A stretch of 64,000 nt of DNA from Aridibacter sp965216195 (GCA_965216195.1 OZ244151.1:2480001-2544000); one strand, 5' to 3'; numbered from the stretch's first letter, positions 43,370-52,728 are shown. Notes: generated by a model not told the origin, from the letters alone. Numbers and translations: made by a program.

Positions 43370-43438
43370 AAAAGTCTAAGACTTTTAAGGAAAGGAGCTT
43401 GTTAGCGTACGAGGCTGAGCCTCGTTTCCTAGGGAAAC
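43370..43438. other. Three consecutive perfect palindromes
   Basis: AAAAGTCT-A-AGACTTTT (43370-43386), CGAGGCT-G-AGCCTCG (43410-43424) and GTTTCC-TAG-GGAAAC (43424-43438). They occupy the gap between the lipoprotein and esterase genes, each with a 1- to 3-nt centre. They may be operators or a structured leader/REP remnant. Confidence 0.6.
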
Positions 43439-43485
43439 TGGACGGAAATGCAAAACCGTTTCGGCCCGGGATATGTTTTGAGATT

Positions 43486-44223
43486 ATGCGAAGAGAAATT
43501 ACATCGTGGTATAGCCACAACTTAGGAATGGATATGCCGCTAGTGGTTTACGGACATGCGGGTTATCCGCTTTTGATGTTCCCAACTGCCGCTGCGGATT
43601 TTTTGGAGTATGAAAGATTTCAGATGGTCGATGCGATTAAAGATTTCATCGACTCGGGGTTGATTCGCGCCTTTTCGATAAATTCGGTCAACAAATATAG
43701 CCTTCTTAACCGCGAATCGCATCCTGGCTGGAAGGTCGAAATGCTATCGCGTTATGACCGATATTTAATCGACGAAGTGTTGCCATTCATCCGAAACGAA
43801 TGTGGCAGTGATGCAAAACCGCTCACAACTGGTGCATCGCTTGGTGCATATTTAGCCGCAAATACCTATTTCAAACACTCCGACAACTTTCGTGGAACAA
43901 TAGCGATGAGCGGAAGCTACGATATCTATAACTATCTCGATAAGGGTTATTACGATGACAATGTCTATTTCAATAATCCAATGATGTATATGAAGAATCT
44001 AAACGACGATTATCATATGCCGCGGCTCCGAAGTGCGGATTCGATTGTGATTTCAACCGGACAAGGAGACTTCGAAGCACCTGATAGAAGCCGCGATCTT
44101 TCCGGACTCCTTCATTCAAAGGGAATTCCGCACTGGCTCGACGTCTGGGGCCACGACATTCCGCATGACTGGGACTCGTGGAGGAAGATGCTGCCTTACT
44201 ATCTAGGCAAATTTTGTGATTAA
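43486..44223 (+). CDS. Alpha/beta-hydrolase esterase (D-like putative esterase)
   Basis: 245 residues from the ATG at 43486. The catalytic nucleophile sits in TTGASLGAYLA (G-x-S-x-G), the acid is probably Asp in STGQGDFEAPDRS, and the His lies in VWGHDIPHDWDSW. The N-terminal phrase ITSWYSHNLGMDMPLVVYGH and VDAIKDFIDSGLIRAFSINS match the esterase-D/S-formylglutathione-hydrolase-like 'putative esterase' group with YDRYLIDEVLPFIR. No signal peptide, so it is cytosolic. The frame is open from 43399, but that extension reads through the palindromes and has no family similarity. Substrate unknown. Confidence 0.85.
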   Translation: MRREITSWYSHNLGMDMPLVVYGHAGYPLLMFPTAAADFLEYERFQMVDAIKDFIDSGLIRAFSINSVNKYSLLNRESHPGWKVEMLSRYDRYLIDEVLPFIRNECGSDAKPLTTGASLGAYLAANTYFKHSDNFRGTIAMSGSYDIYNYLDKGYYDDNVYFNNPMMYMKNLNDDYHMPRLRSADSIVISTGQGDFEAPDRSRDLSGLLHSKGIPHWLDVWGHDIPHDWDSWRKMLPYYLGKFCD

Positions 44224-44346
44224 GTTAAAATATTTATAAACCGACCGAAAACTTAAAAGCTTCGCTCTTTCTTTTTGACGCTCAAAGAAAAATTCGGCTC
44301 GAGATTCTACCCCGGCCGAATCCTACTTACACCCTACTTCCAATAC

Positions 44347-46938
44347 CTAGCCGTCACCCTTCTTACCCTTTCGCCTTGTACCTTTCTTCGGCGTCGGTTT
44401 GGGAGTTGGAGTGCGCCTCGGAGTTTTTCTAATCACCGGTTTAGGGGTTACCTTAAGCTTGGGTGGAGCCGTGATATCTACTTTAGGTTGCGTTGTCGTC
44501 TCTGTTTCTGTTGGTTCACCACCCTCGGGATCGGTTGTGCTGGTGGTTTTAGGCGTTGATTTCTTACCACCGTTCGAGGTTTTCTTCCTGCCCGCATACG
44601 TAGATCCAAGTTTTTTCCTATTCTCGTCTAGCTTTTCGAGTTTTTCCAACTGCTCACGTTTTCGTTGATCAACCTTTGCCTTGATCTCCGCGGGCACCTT
44701 AGGTGGTTTTGGGAATTTGACATTTGGTTTGCCCTTCATAAATCGGCTCATGAAAGCGTTGAAATACGGCAAGGCGCCGCCGCCGCCGGTCATTCCTTTT
44801 CCTAGAGAGGATTTCCGCTTCGGATTGCCCATCCAAACCCCAGTCACATATTCGGGCGTATAGCCGATAAACCAAACATCTGTGTGATCGTTTACGGTTC
44901 CCGTTTTTCCTGCGAGTTGATGTCCGCCGGCACTTGCTCGAGGAGCCGTTCCGCCACCGCGAGTGACTCCGCGCATCATATCGACCATCGTCAGCGCCAC
45001 GTATTCGCTTGTAACTTTTGTACTCGTTTTTCTCCACTCTTCAAGGACTTTGCCGTCACGGTCCAATACTTTCCTGATCAGATGGGGTTGCATCCGTACG
45101 CCCCTATTAGGAAAGGTGGAATACGCGGAAACCATCTCAACCAAGGCAGCTTCACTTGCACCCAGAGCCGATGGCAAGCTCGGTGCCATAGGGTTTGTGA
45201 TTCCAAGTCGACGAACCATCTGCGCACCTTTTTGAATTCCCACCTGCTGAAGCAAATGGACCGCCGCAAGGTTGTATGATTTCGCAAGTGCCGTCTTCAT
45301 CGGGACATTGGCGTGGCTAATCGTGCCGTTATAGTTATGTGGCTGCCAACCTCCTCTTCGAATCGGGGCGCCGCTCACAATTGTCTCCGGCGTAAAGCCA
45401 TCCTCTACCGCAGCTGCGTAAACAAACGGCTTGTAACACGAGCCAGTTTGCCGCAGCCCTTGTGTGGCGTTATTAAATTTGCTCGTATGAAAATCATAAC
45501 CGCCAACCATCGCCACGATTTCCCCGGTTTTAGCATTAATTGTAGTAATAGCAGCCTGCACTTCCGGGGGTTGGGTCAGTTTCACCTGAAGAGTTTCGTT
45601 CTCGTCATCGACCTCAAGCACCTCAAATTCCGCTAAATACCCGGCTTTGAGTTCGCGCGAAGGAGTTTTTCCGCTCCGTTGCGTTTCCTTGGATGTTAAT
45701 TTCGCGGTGTATTTCCCAAAACGAACGTCAGCTGAATCATCACTCTTGTTGATTTTCATCACCAAGCCTTTGATAAATTCTCCCTTTCGAAATTCGTCAC
45801 CATACCAATCGGCGTGCTTAAAACTTCTAAGTTTAAGCTCGATCTGTTTAGGGTCTGTCAAAGGGTCGTTGTTCTGGTCCGTCAAAACGTCCAAATACTC
45901 TGAGCGCCACTTTCGGTTGCGGTCATAAGTCCGCAACCTTTTGCGAACAACACTCGTTGCAATTTGCTGAGCTTCAACATTAATTGTTGTGTAAACCTGA
46001 AGTCCCCCGAGAGCTACACGGGTTGTATATTTGTTGTCGAGATATTTTCTAACTTCCTCAACCGGATAATCCCAGGCAGTAGATTTCGGCAGCGATTGAT
46101 AATAAGCAGAATCTGCGAGCACTATCGGTCTCGACTTCGCAGCGTTTGCTTCAGCCTGCGAAATGTATCCATATTTTGCCATTTGATCCAAGACGATATT
46201 CCTACGCTCTTTCGCCTTCTTCATATTTCGCGTCGGCGAAAAATCCGATGGTGCCTTTGGAATCGCAGCAAGCATCGCAGCTTCTTCAAGATTGAGATCC
46301 TTTAGTGTTTTACCAAAATATGTACGCGAACCAGCTTCAAAACCGTATGCCCCGGCACCTAAGAAAATGTAGTTCATATACATTTCGAGAATCTGCCGTT
46401 TTGTGTAAAAGCGTTCGATCTCAAGAGCCATCAACCACTCATTGAATTTCCTGGTGTAGGTCTGGTCGGTGGAAAGGAAGAGATTCTTCGTAAGCTGCTG
46501 GGTAATCGTTGAGGCCCCTTCCTTGCTGCCAGTCGTAACATTTTTCAAAATGGCGCCGCCGAGACGATAAGGATCGACGCCCATATGATCGTAAAACCTT
46601 ATATCCTCGATCGATAGAAGCGCATTTTCAACAACCTTAGGAATGTCCTTTTCCTTGATCGGGATTCTTTTTTCAATAGCGAATTCAGCCAAGATGGTCT
46701 CACCATCATCGGCATAAATTTTTGTAACCTGGGGCGGACGATATGTAGCGAGCGCCGACACCTCAGTGGCGTAACGCGAATTGTTTAGGTAATAAGAGCC
46801 AAGTATTCCCGTCAGACCACCAGCAGAAAGAGCTAACATTAAAGCCAGCGGAAACCAAACTATGGTCCAAAAATTCCTCTTCTTTTTGGGAACGGATTTA
46901 ACTTCTTTCGACTCAAAAATACTTGTATCTTTTGCCAT
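44347..46938 (-). CDS. Bifunctional penicillin-binding protein 1A
   Basis: 863-residue class A PBP polymerising and cross-linking peptidoglycan. It has an N-terminal cytosolic basic stretch and one membrane helix (about 27-50). The GT51 glycosyltransferase domain has the catalytic Glu in ALLSIEDIRFYDHMGVD, then EGASTITQQLTKNLFL. An OB-like insert follows. The transpeptidase has SxxK as TGSCYKPFVYAAA, SxN as AKSYNLAAVHL, and KTG as LAGKTGTVNDHTD. The Cys after the catalytic Ser is unusual; Ser-Phe or Ser-Thr is common. It ends in a Thr/Pro/Lys-rich low-complexity tail of about 90 residues, very basic. It is last in the mre/rod run, starting 11 bp after rodA. Confidence 0.95.
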   Translation of the reverse strand: MAKDTSIFESKEVKSVPKKKRNFWTIVWFPLALMLALSAGGLTGILGSYYLNNSRYATEVSALATYRPPQVTKIYADDGETILAEFAIEKRIPIKEKDIPKVVENALLSIEDIRFYDHMGVDPYRLGGAILKNVTTGSKEGASTITQQLTKNLFLSTDQTYTRKFNEWLMALEIERFYTKRQILEMYMNYIFLGAGAYGFEAGSRTYFGKTLKDLNLEEAAMLAAIPKAPSDFSPTRNMKKAKERRNIVLDQMAKYGYISQAEANAAKSRPIVLADSAYYQSLPKSTAWDYPVEEVRKYLDNKYTTRVALGGLQVYTTINVEAQQIATSVVRKRLRTYDRNRKWRSEYLDVLTDQNNDPLTDPKQIELKLRSFKHADWYGDEFRKGEFIKGLVMKINKSDDSADVRFGKYTAKLTSKETQRSGKTPSRELKAGYLAEFEVLEVDDENETLQVKLTQPPEVQAAITTINAKTGEIVAMVGGYDFHTSKFNNATQGLRQTGSCYKPFVYAAAVEDGFTPETIVSGAPIRRGGWQPHNYNGTISHANVPMKTALAKSYNLAAVHLLQQVGIQKGAQMVRRLGITNPMAPSLPSALGASEAALVEMVSAYSTFPNRGVRMQPHLIRKVLDRDGKVLEEWRKTSTKVTSEYVALTMVDMMRGVTRGGGTAPRASAGGHQLAGKTGTVNDHTDVWFIGYTPEYVTGVWMGNPKRKSSLGKGMTGGGGALPYFNAFMSRFMKGKPNVKFPKPPKVPAEIKAKVDQRKREQLEKLEKLDENRKKLGSTYAGRKKTSNGGKKSTPKTTSTTDPEGGEPTETETTTQPKVDITAPPKLKVTPKPVIRKTPRRTPTPKPTPKKGTRRKGKKGDG

Positions 46939-46949
46939 ACAAAAAACTC

Positions 46950-48071
46950 CTAATTGACAAATCGTCTCATTTTAACACTTATAACAAATCCAATTGCTAT
47001 AAAGGTAGATAATATCGCAGAAAGTCCCGAGCTCATAAGCGGCAAAGGCACGCCTATCACCGGTAAAAAACCCAAAACCATTCCGACGTTAATAAAAATT
47101 TGAAAGGTCATACCGCCTGCAATGGCCATAATTACAATCATCCCTACGCGATCGGGCGACTGCCTTGCACCAACAATTAAACGAGATAAAAGCAGCGCGT
47201 AGGCGAGCAACAGGGAAACACACCCAACAAACCCTGTGTTTTCAGCAGTTACGGCAAAAATGAAATCGGTATGCGGTTCGGGGAGAAACTTGAGCTCGCT
47301 CTGCGAAACACCCTTATCACCCTTGATACCGGTAAGCCTTCCCTTTCCTACGGTGATAATCGATTGAAAAGTATGATAGCCATAACCTCTCGGATCCGCA
47401 TTCTCGGGATCTAAAATCACCTCAATTCGCTGTCTCTGATAATCCTTGATCAAACCGGTTTGAACTCCAACTACATATGACGCCGGTATAAAAACAGCTG
47501 CTGCGACGAGGGTTATGAACACATATCGCATCCTCACGGCAGACAAGAAAAGTACGACTGCAAAAAGTGGCAAATACGTAATCGCCTGCCCTGAATCCGG
47601 TTCGAGCAGAATCAAAAATAGCGGTGCAGCCAGTATCCCGCATCCAATGACCAATTCCTTAAACCTGAGGGTGCCTAGTCTCCTGTTACCAAAATACCAA
47701 GCGAGCATCAATACAACCGGTATTTTTACAAACTCCGACGGTTGGAATCGCCCAATCAACGGAACCTGTAGCCACGCTCTTTGCCCATTTATTTTGACAC
47801 CCAATCCGGGAATTAAGACCAACATCAATAAAACCAGTCCGATTACGTAAAAGATCGGCGCAGAATCAACCAGCCGGCGATAATCAGTGACGGCAACCGC
47901 CGTCATAGCAATCAGAGCGATTACCAAACCGTAAATCTGTTTCGACCAGTAGGATTGATGAGGCTGAGCATTGTAAATCTGCCAAACTCCAAACGCGACA
48001 ATCACCACCGCCAAAAAAGCAGTGAGCCAATCAAAATCCCTAAACTGTCTTTTTTCGATTATCCCAACCAT
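46950..48071 (-). CDS. rodA: Rod-shape SEDS glycosyltransferase RodA
   Basis: Peptidoglycan polymerase of the elongasome, partner of PBP2. Polytopic (about ten helices, 373 residues) with the SEDS signatures NGQRAWLQVPLIGRFQPSEF and the C-terminal GVPLPLMSSGLSAILSTF. The Asp expected as catalytic in the extracellular loop falls in ITVGKGRLTGIKGDKGVSQS / FLPEPHTDFIFAVTAE (the E-x-H-T-D-F-I motif is intact). It begins 7 bp after mrdA. Assigned RodA rather than FtsW from its neighbours mreBCD and mrdA. Confidence 0.95.
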   Translation of the reverse strand: MVGIIEKRQFRDFDWLTAFLAVVIVAFGVWQIYNAQPHQSYWSKQIYGLVIALIAMTAVAVTDYRRLVDSAPIFYVIGLVLLMLVLIPGLGVKINGQRAWLQVPLIGRFQPSEFVKIPVVLMLAWYFGNRRLGTLRFKELVIGCGILAAPLFLILLEPDSGQAITYLPLFAVVLFLSAVRMRYVFITLVAAAVFIPASYVVGVQTGLIKDYQRQRIEVILDPENADPRGYGYHTFQSIITVGKGRLTGIKGDKGVSQSELKFLPEPHTDFIFAVTAENTGFVGCVSLLLAYALLLSRLIVGARQSPDRVGMIVIMAIAGGMTFQIFINVGMVLGFLPVIGVPLPLMSSGLSAILSTFIAIGFVISVKMRRFVN

Positions 48072-48078
48072 GTGTCAG

Positions 48079-50037
48079 TTAATCAGTCGCCTTCGCCACA
48101 TTAGCGTCAGGGCTTGGAGATTCGGTCTCTTTCTTTTCTTCGTCCTTTCCTTCATCGTCACCGTCTGTCATATCGACCGACGCAGGATTTAAATATGCCT
48201 GAAACACCTTTTTCACTGCAGGGCCAGCATGATTACCACCAAATCCTGCATTTTCAATAATCGCGATAACGGAAAGCTCGGGATTGTAAGCGGGTGCAAA
48301 CCCGACGAACCACGCATGGTCTTTGAGTTTCCCCTTATCCCTTCCAAGTTCCGTAACCTGCGCGGTACCGGTTTTTCCGGCGATTGGAAATCCCTTACCG
48401 ATCGAAACATTCGTCGCTGTTCCACCAGCATTAACAACGCCGTACATTCCATCAAGAACGAGCTTGTTTTGTGCCTCGGTCATCTCAACGACCTTAAGCT
48501 CAGGGTGTTGGTAACTAACAGCCGGTTTTGCCTCTACAAAGTTAGCGGAATCCGCGTCACCAACAGCGCCAATTTCCTTGAATTCTTTTAGCAAATGCGG
48601 CACGTATAATTTTCCCTCGACCCCGACACTAGAAATCGCACGAATCATGGAAATAGGTGTAACCCAGACCGTGACCTGACCAATCGATGCAAAAACCGTT
48701 TCAATATCGATCCAGCGGCCACCGTATTTTTCTTCAACCGATTTTCGGTAATACTTGGGCGTCCGGCTCGTTTTCTCGTTTGGAAGGTCAACGCCGGTCG
48801 GCTTATCGTATTCGAAGTCTTCGACCATCTTGATCAGCCCATCGATACCCATTTTGAGCGCGAGTCGATAGTAGTAACCGTCACACGATTTCGTTATTGC
48901 GTATCTCAACGGCGGCATACCGTGGCTGCCCATACAGCGGGTAAACTTGCTTCCGATTTTTATCCCGCCATTACAAAGCATTCTTGATTCATCGACCGTA
49001 ATTACACCCTGCCTTAGAGCTGCAACGGATTCGGGAATTTTCCACGTCGAGCCCGGCGGATACCTACCCTGAATCGCCCGATTGTAAAGCGGTCGTTCCT
49101 CATTCTGCCAATACGCGGCGATCTGTTTTCGACCTTCAGGGGTTGAGCTTCCCTGGACAAAAACGTTTGGGTCAAAAGCCGGAGCCGATGCCATCGCAAT
49201 TATTTCTCCGTTGCGGGGATCAAGAGCAATAATCGCTCCTCGCTTCGTAGCCGAATTGGCAAGCTGCTGTTCGGCAGCTTTCTGGAGTCGTAAATCAATC
49301 GTCGTATATAAATCCTGTCCGGCCTGTGGCGGGACTGAGGCAATTTCGCTCTGTACCCGGCCGCGACTATCCACGATCACTTTTCGATAGCCCGGCGTTC
49401 CACGAAGCTGTTCGTCGTAATACTGTTCCAAACCGCCTTTCCCAAGAATGTCACCGGGACGAAATCCCTTTTCCTGATACTCGGGTCGCTCGAGTTGCCG
49501 CGAACTGATTTCCCCTACATAACCAAGAACGTGTGAGAGTGTTTTTCCTTGCGGATAAAATCTTTGGGGTTGGAGCTCAATCCGAAGCTCGGGGTACTCA
49601 ACTGAATGGGTTTCGACCCAGGTTATGTCCTGAAGGGTGGCGTTTTCCTTGATCACCATCGTTTCGTAATCAGGCCGCTTTTTAAGTAATCCCAGCCTTT
49701 CAACCAAAAACTCGTTGTCAATTCCGAGCCCCTTCGCGTAATCGTCGATCCTGTCGGTTACATCGATATTTTTGATCGGTTCGTTGTTGAGCGTCACATT
49801 GTAGGTAGAGCGTGAGTCCACCAACAAAATCCCATTTCGGTCAAAAATCGCACCACGTGGAGCCGGTATCTGAATAACCCTGATTCTCTGATTCTGCGCA
49901 CGAGTGGCCAGATCTTCACCGCGGTTGATTTGCAGGTGGTAAAGACGCATTCCAAGAATCGCGAGCAAAATAAACCCCAGGATTTGAATTGTCGCGATCC
50001 GCGCGGAAAGGTTTTGTGAATAATCGTGCAAGTTCAT
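48079..50037 (-). CDS. mrdA: Penicillin-binding protein 2 (elongation transpeptidase)
   Basis: Class B PBP of 652 residues, membrane-anchored (helix about 17-37), followed by a pedestal/dimerisation domain with RVIQIPAPRGAIFDRNGILL. The transpeptidase domain has SxxK as PPGSTWKIPESV, SxD as TKSCDGYYY (typical of PBP2) and KTG as IAGKTGTAQV. The C-terminal 30 residues are acidic. The ATG at 50037 follows mreD by 1 bp. With RodA it forms the side-wall synthase controlled by MreC/MreD. Confidence 0.96.
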   Translation of the reverse strand: MNLHDYSQNLSARIATIQILGFILLAILGMRLYHLQINRGEDLATRAQNQRIRVIQIPAPRGAIFDRNGILLVDSRSTYNVTLNNEPIKNIDVTDRIDDYAKGLGIDNEFLVERLGLLKKRPDYETMVIKENATLQDITWVETHSVEYPELRIELQPQRFYPQGKTLSHVLGYVGEISSRQLERPEYQEKGFRPGDILGKGGLEQYYDEQLRGTPGYRKVIVDSRGRVQSEIASVPPQAGQDLYTTIDLRLQKAAEQQLANSATKRGAIIALDPRNGEIIAMASAPAFDPNVFVQGSSTPEGRKQIAAYWQNEERPLYNRAIQGRYPPGSTWKIPESVAALRQGVITVDESRMLCNGGIKIGSKFTRCMGSHGMPPLRYAITKSCDGYYYRLALKMGIDGLIKMVEDFEYDKPTGVDLPNEKTSRTPKYYRKSVEEKYGGRWIDIETVFASIGQVTVWVTPISMIRAISSVGVEGKLYVPHLLKEFKEIGAVGDADSANFVEAKPAVSYQHPELKVVEMTEAQNKLVLDGMYGVVNAGGTATNVSIGKGFPIAGKTGTAQVTELGRDKGKLKDHAWFVGFAPAYNPELSVIAIIENAGFGGNHAGPAVKKVFQAYLNPASVDMTDGDDEGKDEEKKETESPSPDANVAKATD

Positions 50038-50038
50038 G

Positions 50039-50587
50039 CTACTTTCGTCCTAAACGTATCGGATTTCGGCGTCGGCTCTGCCTTCGGGGTGCGAAAAAAT
50101 CCCGTTTCCGGCGTTTTAGGTTTTCCGATGAAAAACTATCTAAAAATAGATAAATGAAAGTTCCGGCGATCGTAGTACCGATGAGTGTGTACGCCATCGT
50201 TATGAACAGCGGGCTCAGAAGCTCCTGCTCTAGTAAACGGTGCATCCCAAAATAAACTAAATCATCCAGCAAACAAGCACCTGCTATGACGGGTATCCTC
50301 AATAAAAGGTTGTCTAAGTAGACCCTGCGGGCAAGTTCTGAAACAACAAAAGCCACGAGCGTTTTCGAAAAACCATTGGCCCCCAAAAGACCTCCGCTTA
50401 GAGCGTCAACCGCGATTCCGGAAATCGTTCCAAAGAAAAGCGCTTTGATCGAATTTCGCTGAAGCGCCGCGTAAACAACGATAATTAGTGGAAAATCAAT
50501 ATAGGTAAGCGGCTCCGCAACGTTTCGAAGCGTCCATTGCAGAATAACCGCTACTATCAATGCTATAGTGATTTTCAGATTTTCCAT
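50039..50587 (-). CDS. mreD: Rod shape-determining protein MreD
   Basis: 182-residue inner-membrane protein with five to six helices (ITIALIVAVILQWTL, YIDFPLIIVVYAALQ, LFFGTISGIAVDALSGGLLG). The phrase G-x-x-x-D-x-L-S-G-G-x-L-G-x-N-G is typical of MreD. It ends in an unusually basic tail of about 20 residues (RRKRDFFAPRRQSRRR). It lies between mreC and mrdA with 1-9 bp gaps. Confidence 0.93.
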   Translation of the reverse strand: MENLKITIALIVAVILQWTLRNVAEPLTYIDFPLIIVVYAALQRNSIKALFFGTISGIAVDALSGGLLGANGFSKTLVAFVVSELARRVYLDNLLLRIPVIAGACLLDDLVYFGMHRLLEQELLSPLFITMAYTLIGTTIAGTFIYLFLDSFSSENLKRRKRDFFAPRRQSRRRNPIRLGRK

Positions 50588-50596
50588 CTGTTAAAA

Positions 50597-51517
50597 CTAC
50601 TTTTTCTCTTCTGCGTCTTCTGCCTTCTCTTCTTCCTTCACCGCGTTTGGCAAAACACTTTCATATTTCGGACGCTCCGGCGGATCGTATAGGAGAATCA
50701 CAACCTCCTGCATCGAATAGATTTTAGCGCTCGGTTTAATAAAAATCTGGTGTGGAACCGTCGCTGACCCGGTCCTCACTTCCTCTATCTCGCCGAGTCT
50801 TAATCCGGGAGGATAAACTCCACCCTGTCCCGTTGTGTAAACGATATCGCCAACCTTTACCGGCATGTAACCCGGTACATAGCTCATTTCAACCCGATTT
50901 TTCCCAGACCCCTTCACAACGCCGATCGCATTTGAAGTGCCGAGTTCACCGACAATTGCTCCCATTCCGGATCGTTCGCGTGTAATCATATCGATCTGTG
51001 CAGTCAGCGGGCTAACAGCCGTTACACGTCCGACCAATCCACCGTTTACCACAACGGGCATATTCAGTTTTACGCCGTCGAGGCTTCCGCGATTAACTAC
51101 GGCCGTATTAAACCAGGCCGATGGATCACGCCCGATTACCTGCGCTGGCAAAACCGTATATTCCGAAGCCTGCTTCAAATCAAGTAAATTCTTGAGTCGC
51201 TTGTTTTCAACCGTGAGCTCTTTTGTTTCCTGAACTTCGACTTCGAGTTCTTGAATTTTTTGTTTTAATTTATCGTTTTCGGATTGAGCGGAGCGTAGGT
51301 TAACAAGATATTCAAAATATTCGTTCGCGGCAGTAGTCAATGAGGTGACTGGCGATTGAATAAATTGCGCTGCGGCTTGAGCCCAAACTCTGATTACGCG
51401 TTCCTCGCTTTCAGCCCGGGCATCGTACGCCATCAAAACGAAATTGCCCAAAAGGAGTGCCAATAGCAACCAAGGCGTAAGTCGCCAAACTTCTTTTTGA
51501 CTTCTTTCTACTGCCAT
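50597..51517 (-). CDS. mreC: Rod shape-determining protein MreC
   Basis: 306 residues, one N-terminal helix (about 14-30), then a coiled coil (about 66-112, ENDKLKQKIQELEVEVQETK). The double beta-barrel periplasmic domain follows, with VIGRDPSAWFNTAVVNRGS, MPVVVNGGLVGRVTAVSP and GDIVYTTGQGGVYPPGLRLG. It ends in an acidic Glu/Lys tail. It activates PBP2-RodA. The 76-bp gap after mreB is almost filled by a heptamer repeat pair, and the ribosome-binding site is not obvious, so translation may depend on coupling or on that structure. Confidence 0.96.
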   Translation of the reverse strand: MAVERSQKEVWRLTPWLLLALLLGNFVLMAYDARAESEERVIRVWAQAAAQFIQSPVTSLTTAANEYFEYLVNLRSAQSENDKLKQKIQELEVEVQETKELTVENKRLKNLLDLKQASEYTVLPAQVIGRDPSAWFNTAVVNRGSLDGVKLNMPVVVNGGLVGRVTAVSPLTAQIDMITRERSGMGAIVGELGTSNAIGVVKGSGKNRVEMSYVPGYMPVKVGDIVYTTGQGGVYPPGLRLGEIEEVRTGSATVPHQIFIKPSAKIYSMQEVVILLYDPPERPKYESVLPNAVKEEEKAEDAEEKK

Positions 51518-51522
51518 TACCC

Positions 51523-51588
51523 AGCGACCAGCGGGCGGTGGACAGTGAGCAGCTGCTTTTCTGACTACTGATCACTGACTACTGACCA
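51523..51588. repeat. Inverted pair of 7-bp tandem arrays between mreB and mreC
   Basis: Left arm 51523-51557: AGCGACC, AGCGGGC, GGTGGAC, AGTGAGC, AGCTGCT. Right arm 51561-51588: CTGACTA, CTGATCA, CTGACTA, CTGACCA, which on the other strand reads AGTGGTC/AGTAGTC-type units. The arms are inverted copies of AGTGRNC-like heptamers separated by only about 3 bp. The structure fits flush between the mreB stop (51594) and mreC start (51517). Confidence 0.75.
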
Positions 51589-51593
51589 CTATT

Positions 51594-52640
51594 TTAGCTA
51601 CCTGTCATTAGGGAATTATCCCATTTCACACGTTTGAGGAGCTCGAAATCGGAAAGCATTTTTCCGGTTCCAAGTACAACCGACGAAAGGGGATCGTCCG
51701 ATACGACAACCGGCAAACCGGTTTCAACCATCAGTCTCTTGTCGAGGTTTTTAAGTAATGCGCCGCCACCGGTTAATACTATTCCGCGCTCGACTATATC
51801 GGCCGAAAGCTCAGGGGGCGTCCTTTCAAGCGCAACTCTTACAGCGTTTATTATTGTCGAAACGGAATCAGAAAGCGCCTCGCGGATTTCTTCGTCTGTG
51901 ATCGTTACGGTTTTCGGAATTCCCTCAATCAAATTTCGTCCGCGAACTTCCATAGAAAGCGGTTCTTCGAGCGGGAAACCAGACCCAAGCGCGATCTTAA
52001 TCGCCTCAGCGGTTCTTTCTCCGATCAGCAAATTATATTTGCGTTTAATATACTGCGTGATCGATTCGTCCATTTCGTTACCCGCAACCCTTACGGCACG
52101 CGAGTAAACAATTCCCGAAAGAGAAATCACAGCGATATCAGTCGTTCCACCGCCGATATCGACAACCATATTTCCGTGCGGTTCGGTAATCGGGAGCCCG
52201 GCACCAATCGCGGCCGCCATTGCCTCTTCTACTAGATAAACCTCACTTGCCTTTGCGCGATAGGCCGAATCTTCAACGGCTCGCCGTTCAACCTGCGTAA
52301 TCTCCGATGGAATCCCGATCACAACCCTCGGACGAACCCAAGATTTCCCGTTGTGGGCTTTGCGTATAAAATGCTGAAGCATTTTTTCCGTAACTTCGAA
52401 ATTCGCGATCACGCCGTCTTTCATCGGACGAATCGCAACGATGTTTCCAGGTGTTCGACCAAGCATTTCCTTTGCGTCGCGACCAACGGCTTCTACCTGA
52501 TTCGTTATCTTATTAATCGCAACAATTGATGGCTCACTTACGACAATTCCTCGCCCGCGCGCATAAACTAGTGTATTCGCTGTGCCAAGATCGATGGCCA
52601 GATCGCTTGAAAATAAACTAAATAGAGACTTAAATGGCAT
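51594..52640 (-). CDS. mreB: Actin-like rod shape-determining protein MreB
   Basis: 348-residue filament-forming ATPase that directs side-wall growth. Actin-fold phosphate loops: DLAIDLGTANTLVYARGRG (phosphate 1), HGNMVVDIGGGTTDIAVISL (phosphate 2), and the adenosine motif GIVLTGGGALLKNLDKRL. The N-terminal membrane-binding stretch (MPFKSLFSLF) is amphipathic. It is the first gene of the mreBCD-mrdA-rodA-PBP1A run, and a terminator just upstream separates it from the efflux operon. Confidence 0.98.
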   Translation of the reverse strand: MPFKSLFSLFSSDLAIDLGTANTLVYARGRGIVVSEPSIVAINKITNQVEAVGRDAKEMLGRTPGNIVAIRPMKDGVIANFEVTEKMLQHFIRKAHNGKSWVRPRVVIGIPSEITQVERRAVEDSAYRAKASEVYLVEEAMAAAIGAGLPITEPHGNMVVDIGGGTTDIAVISLSGIVYSRAVRVAGNEMDESITQYIKRKYNLLIGERTAEAIKIALGSGFPLEEPLSMEVRGRNLIEGIPKTVTITDEEIREALSDSVSTIINAVRVALERTPPELSADIVERGIVLTGGGALLKNLDKRLMVETGLPVVVSDDPLSSVVLGTGKMLSDFELLKRVKWDNSLMTGS

Positions 52641-52696
52641 TCTTCTTGATAAACTTCTGTCTAAATTTTGATAATTAATCTGTCGGTTTTTGAAAC

Positions 52697-52728
52697 GAAA
52701 AAAAGGATGCCCGAAGCAACTTCGAGCG
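52697..52728 (-). terminator. Rho-independent terminator between the efflux operon and mreB
   Basis: Stem GCTCGAAG/CTTCGGGC on the minus strand (52720-52727, 52709-52716, one G-U pair), 3-nt loop, followed by seven U. It ends transcripts of the TolC-like gene, so the mreB promoter should lie in the 57 bp before its start, or the hairpin acts as an mreB leader. The rest of the 290-bp gap (52641-52931) is AT-rich with no gene. Confidence 0.8.
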
